From NCBI GenBank assembly GCA_963082975.1, contig OY720345.1, forward strand, positions 32,434,611-32,498,610: a stretch of 64,000 bases of DNA. Reading direction: 5' to 3'. The DNA comes from Labia minor. Lineage: Eukaryota > Arthropoda > Insecta > Dermaptera > Spongiphoridae. Position 1 is the first letter of the stretch, and each line of letters opens with the position of its first letter. Positions 1-11,110 of the stretch are shown here, one piece after another. The notes under the pieces are model-generated. The model saw nothing but the letters and a program-made list of their open reading frames with translations, did no database searches and had not been told where the DNA came from. Position numbers and translations under genes: made by a program.

Positions 1-1724
1 AGAGATCTATATATGGGAATTAAAAATATCAAAAAGGGTTATCAGGCACGGTTAGACTTAATTAGAAATGCTAATAATAATTTAAAAACAGACGCGGGCG
101 ATATTAAAAATATATGGAGGAACTATTTTGTAAAAATTATTAAATTCGAATCTAGCTAATAGATCAGAAACCTTAACTGTAGACTCAGCGGAAATTAATC
201 TCGAAGAACCTATGTTACAGGAGGTAGAAATGATAATAGGAAAATCTAAAAATAATAAAGCGACAGGAATAGATGGGATCCCGGCAGAATTATTCAAATA
301 TGGAGGAAAACCTTTAGTAGAGGGTTTACACAAATTAGTTCTTTCGATCTGGCATATGGAATAGATGCCATTAGAATGGCAGGAGGCCGTTACTATCCCA
401 GTTATTAAGAAGGGAAATAAAACAAACTGCAATAATTACAGGGGAATTTCTCTTTTGACGACATCGTATAAGATTCTCTCGAATATTGTTTTATTAAAAT
501 TAGGACCATATGCGGAGGAGATACTAGGAGAATATCAATGCGGGTTTAGGCCAAATCGATCGACTTTAGATCAAATATTTTCATTAAGGCAGATATTAGA
601 AAAGAAATGAGAATTCAATGTTTCTGTTCACCAGCTTTTTGTAGACTTTACAAAATCATATGACTCAGTAGATCGGGAAAAACTTTTTCAAATCTTGATC
701 TTAATGGGAATTCCAAAAAAACTAGTAGGTATGATTCAAATTTGTCTTGTGGATAGTAAAGGAAGAGTAAGATGCGGGAATCAATTGTCAGAAACTTTCG
801 AAATTCGAAATGGGTTAAAACAAGGAGACGCATTATCAACAATTTTATTTAATTTAGTCCTGGAATATGTAATTAGACAAATTGGGGAGAGGTCAAACGG
901 AATCGAATTAAACAAAAATATTCAAGTAATAGGTTACGCAGACGACTTAAATATAATAGGAGATTCGGCAATTGCAATTATAGATAGTGTAGAAAAATGA
1001 ATTGAAGAAGAAAAGAGGTGGGACTAGAAATTAATAATGCTAAGACAAAGTATTTAGTAACAGAGAGGAATAGTATTAACACACAAAATCTTAATATACA
1101 AGATATAGAATTTGAAAATGTAGAAAAATTTAAATACATAGGTTCTGTGATAACGAAAGATAATCATATTCGAGATGAGTTTAAAGCGAGGTTACAATCG
1201 GGAAACGCCTGTTATCGTACAATAAAGGGGCTTATCGCATCAAAATTATTATCAAAGGGGATAAAATTTAAAATATATAAAACAATTATTTTACCTGTTG
1301 TATTATATGGATGTGAGGCATGGTCTATGACCTTAGGTGACGAGAGTAGATTTAGAGTATTTGAGAATAGGATTCCTCGAAGCATTTATGGGCCAAAGAA
1401 AGATGAGATCACCGGGAAATGGCGAAGATTGCATAACGAGGAATTGCATGACCTCTATGCATCTCCAGATATAGTTAGAATTATAAAAGGCTACGGTGGG
1501 CAAGACACGTGGCTAGAATGGGAGAAGATAGAATGGCAAAAATTATATTGGTAGGGAGACCGAGTGGGAAACGTCCTCTTGGAAGACCAAGGACACGGTG
1601 GGTAGATAATGTGGGAAAGGATGTAAGAGAGATGGGAGAGGATAGGGACTGGAAGGTTGTGGCTCAGAATAGGAATACTTGGAGGGGAGTGGTTGATGCG
1701 GCCAAGAACTTTCGAGTTCCGTAG
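1..1724 (+). mobile_element. Non-LTR retrotransposon (LINE), RTE-like, 3' part, broken
   Basis: A reverse-transcriptase gene that enters from the left edge, so any endonuclease domain lies outside the window. Seen in order: the N-terminal RT block with NNKATGIDGIPAEL (about 262-300), the palm start EWQEAVTIPVIKKG (about 374), NYRGISLL, GFRPNRSTLDQIF, VDFTKSYDSVDRE (about 640-680), NGLKQGDALS, the catalytic YADD box (about 934-945), a thumb/connection region, and a tail with GKRPLGRPRTRW (about 1565-1605). That tail and the short AGAT run just after the stop (about 1733-1744) are common in RTE-type LINEs; the clade call is inference. The copy is dead: in-frame stops at 362, 608 and 998, and frame changes near 1017 and 1540. 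No intact protein could be made. Confidence 0.85.
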
Positions 1725-1838
1725 AGTCCCAGAGATAGATAGATATTTATAAAAGTAACAAAAAATATACGTAAATAATTAGAATTATCTTATAATTATT
1801 TAATTCCCTAGGTGTTCCTAGGGTAAATGACGCCTATG

Positions 1839-2079
1839 GCTAACATCAGTGGTGTATTGGGAGGGGAACGCGTTCCAGTACTTTTTCATGTCCCGGCAAC
1901 TCCCACTTAAATCTACTGTTAGAATTTCTTTTTTTGTGTTTGTTAATATTTTTTATAGTAACAATAAGAAAAAATAAAAACTTATATGGAAAAAAATAGT
2001 TTGCTGAAAATAGGACTTTTATTGCTCCCACTATGCGTTCCCTTACTTCTTATTTTATCAATACATCACTGGCTAACAC
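1839..2079. mobile_element. hAT-type MITE with 8-bp target duplication
   Basis: Element 1847-2071 (225 bp). Its left end begins CAGTGGTGTATTG and its right end, read inward on the other strand, begins CAGTGATGTATTG; both arms continue to GGGAACGC. It is flanked by near-identical 8-bp copies, GCTAACAT (1839-1846) and GCTAACAC (2072-2079). This is the hallmark of hAT transposition. No transposase is encoded. It lies about 120 bp past the LINE end. Confidence 0.72.
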
Positions 2080-2974
2080 CAATCTTGCACCCATCTCAGA
2101 TTAGGAATATTTTTACTTTAGGTGCTTCCCCCCCTTCAGTTAGCGTCCAGACACATCCTACGCCTACTAAACCTTACTTACTCCAATGGCAATTTTAAAC
2201 AGAAAATAAATAATGGTATTTTACTACAATTGTTGTTCAAACTCACCTGTAATATTATACTCATGTGTATTTGTTTGGAGTAATGGTGACAAGGTGGATG
2301 TTTGTATTGCTTCAAGTGTTTGAGAATAAACTATTAGCACAAGCCAACTTGAAATACTGAAATAAAACAAATAGAAAGAGTTAGTATGACGGAGATATTT
2401 TTTCATTTTTAAATAGATATATTATTAAATCAGCTAAATTAAATTATTTTTAAAGCCATTATATTGATATTAGTTTAAATTAAATTTAATTAATTATTAA
2501 ATTAAAATACTTAGATAGGACTATTTGTTTAAATAAATTCTTTTTCTAAGTCAAGTTTCTTGAATAAATAATGGATTGGGAGTCAGCGGGCACTGGAAGG
2601 ATTAGGTCGTTTTCAACCAATGTTTCGGTCCCGGATCAGGATATTCTTCAGGACTTGGTTTTTGTTATTTTTCTTATATGAATAGCGATAATAAATGATA
2701 AATGTTATTATAGAAATTATATTATATAATTTAAGTGAACTGTCGATTATCTCATTTATAATAGAAAATACACACACACACAGATAATCCTAATCCATTA
2801 AATCTACTTTTACTAATCAGTCAATTTCATTATAAAACAACAATCTTAAATATATATTTTTATAAATTATCATAATAAAAATAGTCGTTCATAAAAACTA
2901 GTGTTCTAAAAAGTTCTAAAATTAGATTTTCCAATTTATGAAATGTAAAAAAGTAAGTTTATATAAATTTTTTT
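2080..2974. other. Intergenic, mostly AT-rich, one GC-richer patch
   Basis: No credible coding exon seen. A C-run and a moderately GC-rich relic at 2120-2200 were not identified. The patch at about 2577-2660 is described separately as a hammerhead-like motif. A short CA run lies near 2770-2782. Confidence 0.5.
2594..2658 (-). ncRNA. Hammerhead-ribozyme-like motif (possible fossil)
   Basis: On the minus strand CTGAAGA (2651-2645) fits the hammerhead core CUGANGA. A short arm with only UCC/GGG-type pairing follows, then GAAAC (2626-2622), then a stem GGTTG-AAAA-CGACC that extends by AUU/AAU with one bulged base, and then AAUC, a permitted NUH cleavage triplet. This order matches the minimal hammerhead. 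Stem I pairing across the expected cleavage point is poor and stem II is short, so it is either decayed or coincidental. Hammerheads of this class are known from Penelope-like and other retroelements; no such element was recognised around it. Confidence 0.22.
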
Positions 2975-3566
2975 ACCGACCGACGATAGTAAGGGAGGTA
3001 TTGTTTTCACACCAAATTTCACATGTGGAGATTTTTACATATCTCCACGAATCATGCATTTTCTTAACAGAAAAAAGTATTTTTAGCATGATGTCTGTCC
3101 GTCCGTCCGTCCGTCCGTATAGATGTGTACAGCCTGAACGGCTGAACGGATTTTGATGAAATTTGGTATATTTACTTAATGCATCAGTGGGATGAATTGA
3201 TCAACTTTTGGTGCAAATCCGGAAACCGGAAGTGGTAGTATTAGCGATCGACGATAGGAAGGGAAGGGTTATTTTCACACCAAATTTCACATGAGGAGAT
3301 TTTTTTATATATCACTACGAATCATGACCTTTGTATTGGTTTTATCTTCGGGAAAATCATATTTATTAGTTTTTTCTTGATTTAAAATTATATGACGTCT
3401 CACAGCCTGGTCTTGCATATATATTATAAATAAAATAAAATTAAAAATGTTTTTATTTATTATTTATGTATCCATATCTGTTTTTTATTACATTAATAGA
3501 TATATTAAAATTATTTGAAATTGTTTCTGTAGCTGCTAATTAATTTACTTCAAACCGTCGGTCGGT
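2975..3566. repeat. Inverted-repeat element A, copy 1 (most complete)
   Basis: The ends are perfect 11-bp inverted repeats: ACCGACCGACG at 2975 and CGTCGGTCGGT ending at 3566. Inside is a CCGT tandem run (about 3097-3118), then segments containing AAATTTGGTATA and CCGGAAGTGG. The first 100 bp are repeated in diverged form within the element (from about 3245), so it looks internally duplicated. An AT-rich 3' module precedes the right end. Two other copies lie at 7300 and 19320. Short open frames across the CCGT run are repeat artefacts. The superfamily is unknown and no target duplication was seen. Confidence 0.75.
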
Positions 3567-3740
3567 TCGGACCTGGCCACAGGTCAACTTATTTATACGC
3601 TTTTTATTAACTTGACTTTTCTGTCTGTCTGTAATGTTAATAATTTGTAATTGGACATATAATAATATTAAATTCTTTATGTTCATATGCACCCACGCTT
3701 TTTTGTTGGGCATATGTAAAGGATAATATTCATGGTTTAA

Positions 3741-3992
3741 TTAACACAATATAAGCGGGGCGGGTATTTGTACCCGTTGCGGGGACAGCCACTTATAAGC
3801 GGGGCGGGTATTTATACCCGTTGCCACTTATATAATATATATTTTCCCTTGTGTCACTTAAAATTACTTATTTTAAACGATAACTAATATATATCCCTCA
3901 TATAAGTGGCAACGGGTATAAATACCCGCCCCGCTTATAAGTGGCAGTCCCCGCAACGGGTACAAATACCCGCCCCGCTCATAGTGTGTGAA
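3741..3992. mobile_element. Palindromic MITE with TTAA-type flank
   Basis: Two long arms (about 3745-3832 and 3898-3988) are reverse complements around an AT-rich spacer of about 65 bp. Each arm has two units of GCGGGTATTT/TACCCG, each itself a small hairpin. The ends are CACAATATAAGCGGGG on the left and CACACTATGAGCGGGG on the right (inward). The left flank is TTAA (3741-3744), the right TGAA (3989-3992), consistent with a TTAA target with one change. TTAA targeting suggests piggyBac-type mobilisation; this is inference, as these ends are not a textbook piggyBac terminus. A related single arm lies at 27.55 kb. Confidence 0.65.
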
Positions 3993-6900
3993 TATTTTAT
4001 TTTCTATTTTTCATGGCATTTTTTTATTAAAAAGCGTTTATATTAAAAAGGTTTTTATTAATTTTTAATTCTACCAAAGCTTTTTTACATATTTTTATTT
4101 GCTAGAAGACTATACGCTAAATTTCATCATTTTAGTTAAATTTTAATAATATTCATTATATATATATATATATATATTGTCTATATCGAAAATTTAATAT
4201 ATTATTTTATGATATAAACTTTTCTATAATTTTGTGTTTGATTATTGTTATTTTTAATCTAATGATATTATTATTGTCTTATCACAATTGAATATTTTCG
4301 ATAGGCAATAATTTATTTATATTTCAATTTCAATAACATATTTGTAAATCTAACCTTTCCATAAAAGTATTATGTTATTTACCAATCGAGAATATGAAGC
4401 AATAGGGATGCATATATTTTAAACTACACTATTGCAAAGAAAGAGAAAAAAAGGGGAGAAGAAGAGGGAGAACTATTATTAGAAGGTAGGTAAATTGGTC
4501 AGTTAGCAAATAACATTTTACTAATGAACTATTCTCCCACTTGTTATTTAATATAACGATGAAATTTTTGAGAACATCCCCAAGGTTTTGTGAAATTCAA
4601 TTTCTATTCTATTATTTATTTTCTTTCCACATAAAATTTAAATCATTTAACATTAACAATAACTATAGAACTAACAGAATAATTGAATAATTTTATTCTT
4701 TTTATATTAATATATATAATAATAAATTATAATATTAATAATATATATATATATATATGTCAATATTGATGTACGATTGGATTGAATAAAAATAATAATA
4801 TTTAAATGTATAGAAGTAATCAAAACGTAGATTTCAAACAAATAATATTTTGAAACATTTTGATTACTTATTCTCTTGTAATATTTGTAATTCCCCAATT
4901 TATATATCTATAAATAGGTATTTTGTTGATTTAAGAGGATATTAAAAATGTGAAATTTGTTTAAAAGAGAAGTTAAATAAATATATATAAATCTCTTTAT
5001 GAATATAAATAAAATCAAAAGAATTCATGTCTTGCGTATGGCCTTGTGTATGCGCGCGCAAATAGCGGTAATCGCGAAGTTGAATCAACAGTGTACAGTC
5101 AATTGATTGGTTAAAAGAAAACAATGGTAAAAATTACATATTATACATAATACTTAATTAACTCAATTAAAAAGTAATTTAGAAAATTTCTAATTTTCAA
5201 TTTTTATCTAATAACTTAGAGTATGAAAATTTTATTTAAATTTAATTTCATTTTTTAATTCCTTCATAAAAAAATTAAAGATACTATAATATAAATGATA
5301 ACAACCAATCAACATTATATAATTGGTATATAGGTATATATTTAATAGTACTTTCTTTTTATTATTTTATTTCAAATAAATTTTAAATAAAGTTATTAAT
5401 GAAATTTTTTATTATTTTTTTGTTGCCTATATACTTTCCAATAAAAAATTTCCAAATATTTTCAGTAGCTAAATACCCAATTATGTTAATTCATTTAATA
5501 AGGTAATTGAAAGAAAATAAATAAATCTAATAAAGAAATACTAAATGTATATACATGTTAATAGATAATTCTATTTATTGTAATAGAATCATGAAAAATT
5601 CAATAAGAAATGTTTATATATAACAATCAGAAATAAAATAACTTTCTAACTATATAATCCAATTTTTATTGAATTCAAAATCAAAAAAATAAAGTTTCAA
5701 GAACATTTTCAATTTTTTTTTTTTGTAAAGGCATTAGAATTTATAAAATTTCTCCTTACATCGAGAAAATTGTTCAACTTTTATGAGGATTATATTCAAT
5801 GAAAAACCAAAATTAGAAAATCAAAATATATATATATATATATGTATATAAAAGGTAAATAAATATATTTTGGCAATTATCCAACAGGTGAAATTAATAG
5901 GTCGAATATTCATTATTTTCGACATATTTATAACCTTTTATGAAAAGAAAGTATAATTTACCACCTTAATTTTATGAACCATATATTATACTTAATTTAA
6001 ACGAATAATGTAATTTGATTCAAATAAATATGTTTAAATTTAACAACATAAAAATAGTTAATTTAAAGATAAAGTGATCATTGAGAGTTAATTTAAAGTG
6101 CTATTCTTTTAGTTGACGAAATTTTTACTAATTTAGTAATTTTCCCACTCTAGCATTTATAATTTCATTCAAGTTAATTGCCGTCTGTTAAATATGAAAT
6201 CTATTTTTTACCTTCAAGCCACTCTAGATATTACTTAAATCTAAAAAAATTTAATTAAACAAAATGATTATAAATTTTAATATTATTGCAAATATTGTTT
6301 TGTATATAAAATATACGCTATATATAAAAATACTACTTAGGAACTATAACACTTTTCATTTTTCAATTATATTTTTGTGTAGATTATATTTCAACAACAA
6401 TTAGTAACTTATTAGTACTACTATGGTTAGTAATTAATATATTATTAAACTATAAATATGATAATAATAGGAATAACGTATATTTAAATATTATAAATAA
6501 TCATAGAATGAAAAACATGTATAAATATTCTCATTAATATTCTCTTTGTTTATAGTTTTTAGGTTAGTTCTTCTAAAGAATATTATTCGGCTATCTTCAT
6601 TGCGAAGCAAAATAAAAGACCTGATTCTCTTATAGTTATGACTAGAATAAAATATTTGTGTACTCCTAAATAAAAAAAATGCCTTTAGCAATATTGTGGG
6701 AATAGATGAAATTCCGCATTTGAAATAAAAAAAAATTAGCATTCAATTTTCTTAAAAGAAATTAATTAAAAATTAAATAAACAATTGTATAATGTAAATG
6801 GTAAATGGTATTTTCCTGTAGTACCAATAAATAATTTATGAGATTCATTGATTTCTACTTTTATTCACATAGTTTCTAATGAATTAATCTTTTTAACAAA

Positions 6901-7299
6901 TTTAGAATTGATGACTAAATTTAAAACCAAACAAATATTTAATTTTAGATATGTACAGAACTAACACAGACAGAATCAAAAACTACTGAATAAATATAAT
7001 TAAAAAAAAATATATCAAATTTGTTTATATTTAAAATGAATTATTATCAATTAATAAAATATTTTTATTTCGATTTCCTGTTACAAAAATTTAGTATGTA
7101 TAATAAATAATTTTAGTAAAGATATTAGTAAAAAAAATTATTTATTTATTTATAACTTGATTTACTTATAGATTTTGATAACTTAATATCCAAAATTAAA
7201 TCATAAATATTAATGTAATTATGAAATTTTATATTCGACTTGAATGATTATATTTATTTTTAATAAGATTCTAAATTTTATAATAAAATTTATCTTTTT
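3993..7299. other. AT-rich intergenic DNA, no gene seen
   Basis: Long A/T runs and TA microsatellites (about 4157-4178, 4737-4758, 5826-5844). All open frames are short, low-complexity and show no recognisable motif. A purine-rich patch occurs near 4440-4490. No RNA gene or transposon was identified. Confidence 0.5.
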
Positions 7300-7716
7300 A
7301 CCGACCGACGATAGTAAGGGAGGTATTGTTTTCACACCAAATTTCACATGTGGAGATTTTTACATATCTCCACACATCATGCATTTTCTTAACAGAAAAA
7401 AGTATTTTTAGCATGATGTCTGTCCGTCCGTCCGTCCGTCTGTCCGTATAGATGTGTACAGCCTGAACGGCTCAACCGATTTTGATGAAATTTGGTATAT
7501 TTACTTAATGCATCAGTGGGATGAATTGATCAACTTTTGGTGTAAATCCGGAACAGCCTGGTCTTGCATATATATTATAAATAAAATAAAATTAAAAATG
7601 TTTATATTTATTATTTATGTATCCATATCTGTTTTTATTACATTAATAGATATATTAAAATTATTTGAAATTATTTCTGTAGCTGGAAATTAATTTACTT
7701 CAAACCGTCGGTCGGT
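7300..7716. repeat. Inverted-repeat element A, copy 2 (internally deleted)
   Basis: Same 11-bp inverted ends as copy 1 (7300-7310 and 7706-7716), same CCGT run (about 7422-7446) and the same 3' module. The second internal half is missing: the sequence jumps from the AAATCCGGA segment straight to the CAGCCTGG module near 7550. The flanking sequence on both sides differs from copy 1, so this is a dispersed mobile or mobilised repeat rather than a segmental duplication. Confidence 0.75.
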
Positions 7717-8640
7717 TCGGACAACTTATTTTAGTTGGAAACATACGAATAAAAGGGAAATTAGAATTTTTAAGCATCAGTTATTTTACACTTGCATAAC
7801 CTAAAAAAATGATATAAATAGAAATTCTTCTCTCTAAAATAGTATTTGAATGGATTCATAATAAACGTTTACATTACTTATGATTATAATATTTTTTTGA
7901 ATAATCAAATTTTTAATAACAAAGGATAATAGAAGAAAATAAATAATGTTCATAACACCTTAAAAATCTTAGAAGATAATAAAAAAGAAACAAGTATTAA
8001 TTAATTTGCGTGTATTTTGTGCATGTTTTGCGTGTTATTTGATAATGTTTTAGTTTTCTACGTAATTGTAAATGAAGATTATTATTAATAATAATTGGTG
8101 AGGTTAGAAAAAATAATAAAATAATTCTGTCGAAATTTAAAAAACAATTTAATTATTTTTTATGTAATATTTAAATTTTAAACATTTTAGTAAAAAAAAT
8201 ATGTTTTTAGTGAATTTATTAATTTATTTGAAAATTATAATATTTCGTTTCAAATTGATAAATGATTTAAAAATAAATTATGCCATGAAGAAGACAGTAA
8301 GTATTGTGTCGAAAAGTTGATTTAATCAACTTCATAAAATAAAAGTCAATCCTCTTCTAATTAATTATTTTTTTTAATCTAAAGAAATATATTAATAGTA
8401 TTTATTAAGATATAACTAGATAGACTTTAATTTCAATTCCTTTCGAATATTAACTTTCATGATTATAGAATCCATGTACATGAATTTATTAGGAGACTTC
8501 AATGCACGAAGTGTTTTTAATTTTTTGTTAGATTTATAGGAATACTATTAAATATTATTAATATGATATAAATATATATAAATAAATGTAGATCATAGAT
8601 GCTATATCATTTTTTTTATTTGATTGAGGAACGCTAAACA
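7717..8640. other. AT-rich intergenic DNA, nothing recognised
   Basis: Only low-complexity AT sequence with short, unconvincing open frames. No repeat family, RNA gene or splice-supported exon was found. Confidence 0.5.
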
Positions 8641-8900
8641 AAGAGCCGATTAAGAAATTTAAAGAAAGCAAGTTGTTTTGGAATAGAGTAGGTTGTCTGT
8701 TAGATGGAGGGGCTGGGGACAAAGCACACACCTTCACTTTCACATCTCCGAAAGCTATTAAGTTAGGCAGGTTATTGCGAGGCCTTGGAGACCTTGGAGG
8801 TCAAGGGTACAATATACGTTCAAGTCACTTATTTCCACTTGACACTCTCTCTCTCTCCCTCGCCATATCACTAATCATGTCTATCAAATTTATTTTTAAC
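8641..8900. other. GC-richer block of unknown nature
   Basis: A 260-bp stretch clearly richer in G+C than its surroundings, with a CT run (about 8848-8859). A 94-codon plus-strand open frame (8673-8957) covers it, but the translation shows no domain and ends in low-complexity residues. It could be a promoter, a non-coding exon or an old repeat. Nothing in the sequence decides between these. Confidence 0.3.
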
Positions 8901-9069
8901 CAGCTCCTTTTCAAGCTTCTAATTAGTAAAAAGCCACTTTATTCTTATTATATATGAATTATTGAGAAAGTCTTAAGAGTCGTTAAATTAAAAAATAATT
9001 AAATTAACTATTAAAAATAATATTTTTTTTAAATTGTTTTCTATTCAATGTAAACGAAGTATATGATTA

Positions 9070-10140
9070 AATACCGGGACCCCGAGCCTCGGCTCGGTAC
9101 TTAAGTTAAAAAAAATGATTCATTATTATTGGATTTGGCTGGTAATATTAATACCTGGGACACCGAGCTCTCGCTCTACCCTTTAAAAAATATTGATACA
9201 CAATTCTTTAATTATTTATTACAATTATTAAATGTTACACATTTGCATCAATCTGATTAAAATTAATGAACTTGTGCTCCTCAATAATACATAAATATAT
9301 AATATATAGGTACATATATTTTTTTTCTATAGTGTTTTTTTGAAAAACTGTTTAGCGCCCCAAGTGGTTATAAAACAAACTAAAGACAAAAAAACGTGCT
9401 TTGCAGCTTTTCGGAATTAAAAAAGCAAAATTGGCAGTCGTGGGACTGGCCGACAGAAGTGAAAACTTCTGCGTAAGAAATTTTAAAACAGACGAAATTC
9501 GCGCTATTTCACGAGAAAGATGAATTTCATATGCATGTATATATATATAACTTATATATTATTTTAAACATATATTTTAAACAAATTTGTAACTTATATT
9601 TATATATATATAAATACACAACTTTGTTTAAAATATTGCAATACGAACTGTTTTATAATTCTTATCTCTAACATAAAATATATATTTATTATGTGAAGTT
9701 CATTTCGTATAATTTTGATTATATATGTATATATGAAATGAACTTTACATAATAAATATATATTTATATGTTAGAGATAATTTATAAAACAGTTCTAATG
9801 ACAATTCAAATTTCGCGCTCTGTTATAAGAAATTTGAAAGCAGATGGTTTCATGGTGTTGGTCACGATCACGCGAGTTCTATACTTTTTCCCCATCCCGC
9901 AAAAGTGCTCAACGCCGCTAAAGAAGTTTTCACTTCAAAAATTATTTAATATTTGGAAATATATCTGACTTATAGAAAAAATGAATATTAATTAAAGAAA
10001 GAAATAGTTTTTAAAATATCCTGAATAATATGTAACAATTTTCAAGATAGAAATTTATTACAATATTACAATTATTAACTGTTGCATCATTGCATCAATC
10101 TGATTAAAATGAATGGAACTTCGGGTACTCAATAATAATA
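9070..10140. repeat. Repeat complex with direct repeats
   Basis: Two related GC-rich segments, each a TAATACC-type start followed by GGGAC and CCGAG, begin about 9072 and 9150. A roughly 70-bp segment sharing GCATCAATCTGATTAAAA occurs at about 9216-9289 and again at about 10060-10135. Between these direct copies is the fold-back segment listed separately. The arrangement suggests one repeat family interrupted by another insertion; family not identified. Confidence 0.5.
9455..9936. mobile_element. Fold-back element with long inverted arms
   Basis: The outer ends share AGAAGT/ACTTCT-type inverted repeats: GAAGTGAAAACTTCT at 9456-9470 and AGAAGTTTTCACTTC at 9922-9936. The inner arms (about 9650-9713 and 9733-9796) are almost perfect reverse complements with a loop of about 20 bp, running from GAACTGTTTTATAA to its mirror. 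Subterminal TTCGCGCT segments also mirror each other. No transposase. Such structure fits a fold-back or TIR-type DNA element; superfamily unassigned. Confidence 0.55.
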
Positions 10141-10332
10141 AATAAAATAATATTAATAAATATATTGAATAATATTTTATTGAAAAAATATTAAAACTTA
10201 TAAAACTATCTAAAACTTTATTAATAAAAGAACAATGAATAAATAAATATAGAATAGTAATTTATTAAAAAGTAAACAATAGATAAAAAGAAAAAAAAAT
10301 AACAAAATCATTATTTTCATTTTTAAATAACG

Positions 10333-10402
10333 ATTCACCCGGCGAGTTTCGAACCGACGAAATCCACTCGTTAAAACATCAGTCCAACCGCTGGACTATA
10401 TG
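10333..10402 (-). repeat. tRNA-like relic (SINE head or tRNA pseudogene)
   Basis: On the minus strand TAGTCCAGCGGTTGG fits a pol III A box, and GGTTCGAAACTC about 40 bases later fits a B box. The T-arm pairs weakly and no matching acceptor stem exists on the 5' side, so it is not a working tRNA gene. It is more likely the head of a tRNA-derived SINE or an old pseudogene. Confidence 0.4.
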
Positions 10403-10739
10403 TATTTAGATAAAAAATTGTCATTTTTTTACTGTCTTAGCAGGCAGTATTAAAAATTTTGACGTTTTCCATATATAATTTTCAATTAAGAAATTAATAA
10501 TGAAGCTGTATGTTTCAAGAGATATCATCAATAAAACTTAATTTTTCTTTATAAATACTATATCTAGTGTGAATTTGAAAAAAATCGTTAGAGCGGTTTT
10601 TGAGAACCAATATATATAGATAAATACATATATACAATTTTAGCTAGCATAATAAGATAAGATAAGATAAGATTAAGCTTAAATAAATACCACATTTAAT
10701 TAATATCAATTGAATATTTATAAGAAAAAAATAAACTTT

Positions 10740-11110
10740 GGAATTTTTTACAAACAAATTGGACAGCACACATAAAAGTGGTCATAAATAAAACAAATGC
10801 CACAAAAAAGACCTGGTCACTGATAAAACCAAAGAGTGTGCTCCATCTTAATGAGAAACTTCACTTATAAAGCAATAATAAGACCTGGAATAGCATACAC
10901 CTGCCCAGTCTGGATGGATTAAAGAACTAACATCAAAAAGTTGGAAAGTCTACAATCAAAGATTCTAAGAAATTCTCCAGGAATCAACAATGATATTATC
11001 AGAGTTGGTCTTGATATTCCAACCTTGATAGAACACCTGAAAGAAATCAAAAACAAGTTTACAGGAAAAGCCCAGTAGCACATTAATCCACTCATATCGG
11101 AAAGCTATAA
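10740..11110 (+). mobile_element. Jockey-like LINE, 3' fragment
   Basis: In one plus-strand frame the piece reads YKAIIRPGIAYTCPVW, then RTNIKKLESLQSKILRN, a lone stretch with DIPTLIEHLKEI, and FTGKAQ near 11060. This is the usual tail after the reverse-transcriptase domain in Jockey-clade LINEs. Stops and at least one frame change interrupt it and the catalytic RT core is absent. It is a 5'-truncated, dead copy. Confidence 0.65.

Noticed and set aside
2938-3156. 72-codon open frame over the CCGT run (also at 7454 and 19466)
   Set aside because: The same translated words recur in each copy of element A and derive from a tandem repeat plus a shared repeat segment; no start context, domain or splice support.
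3741-3992. CRISPR-like array or rho-independent terminator
   Set aside because: The repeats are two mirrored pairs, not evenly spaced direct repeats, and the genome is clearly eukaryotic.
10333-10402. A functional tRNA gene
   Set aside because: A and B boxes are present but the acceptor stem does not pair and the T-stem is mismatched.
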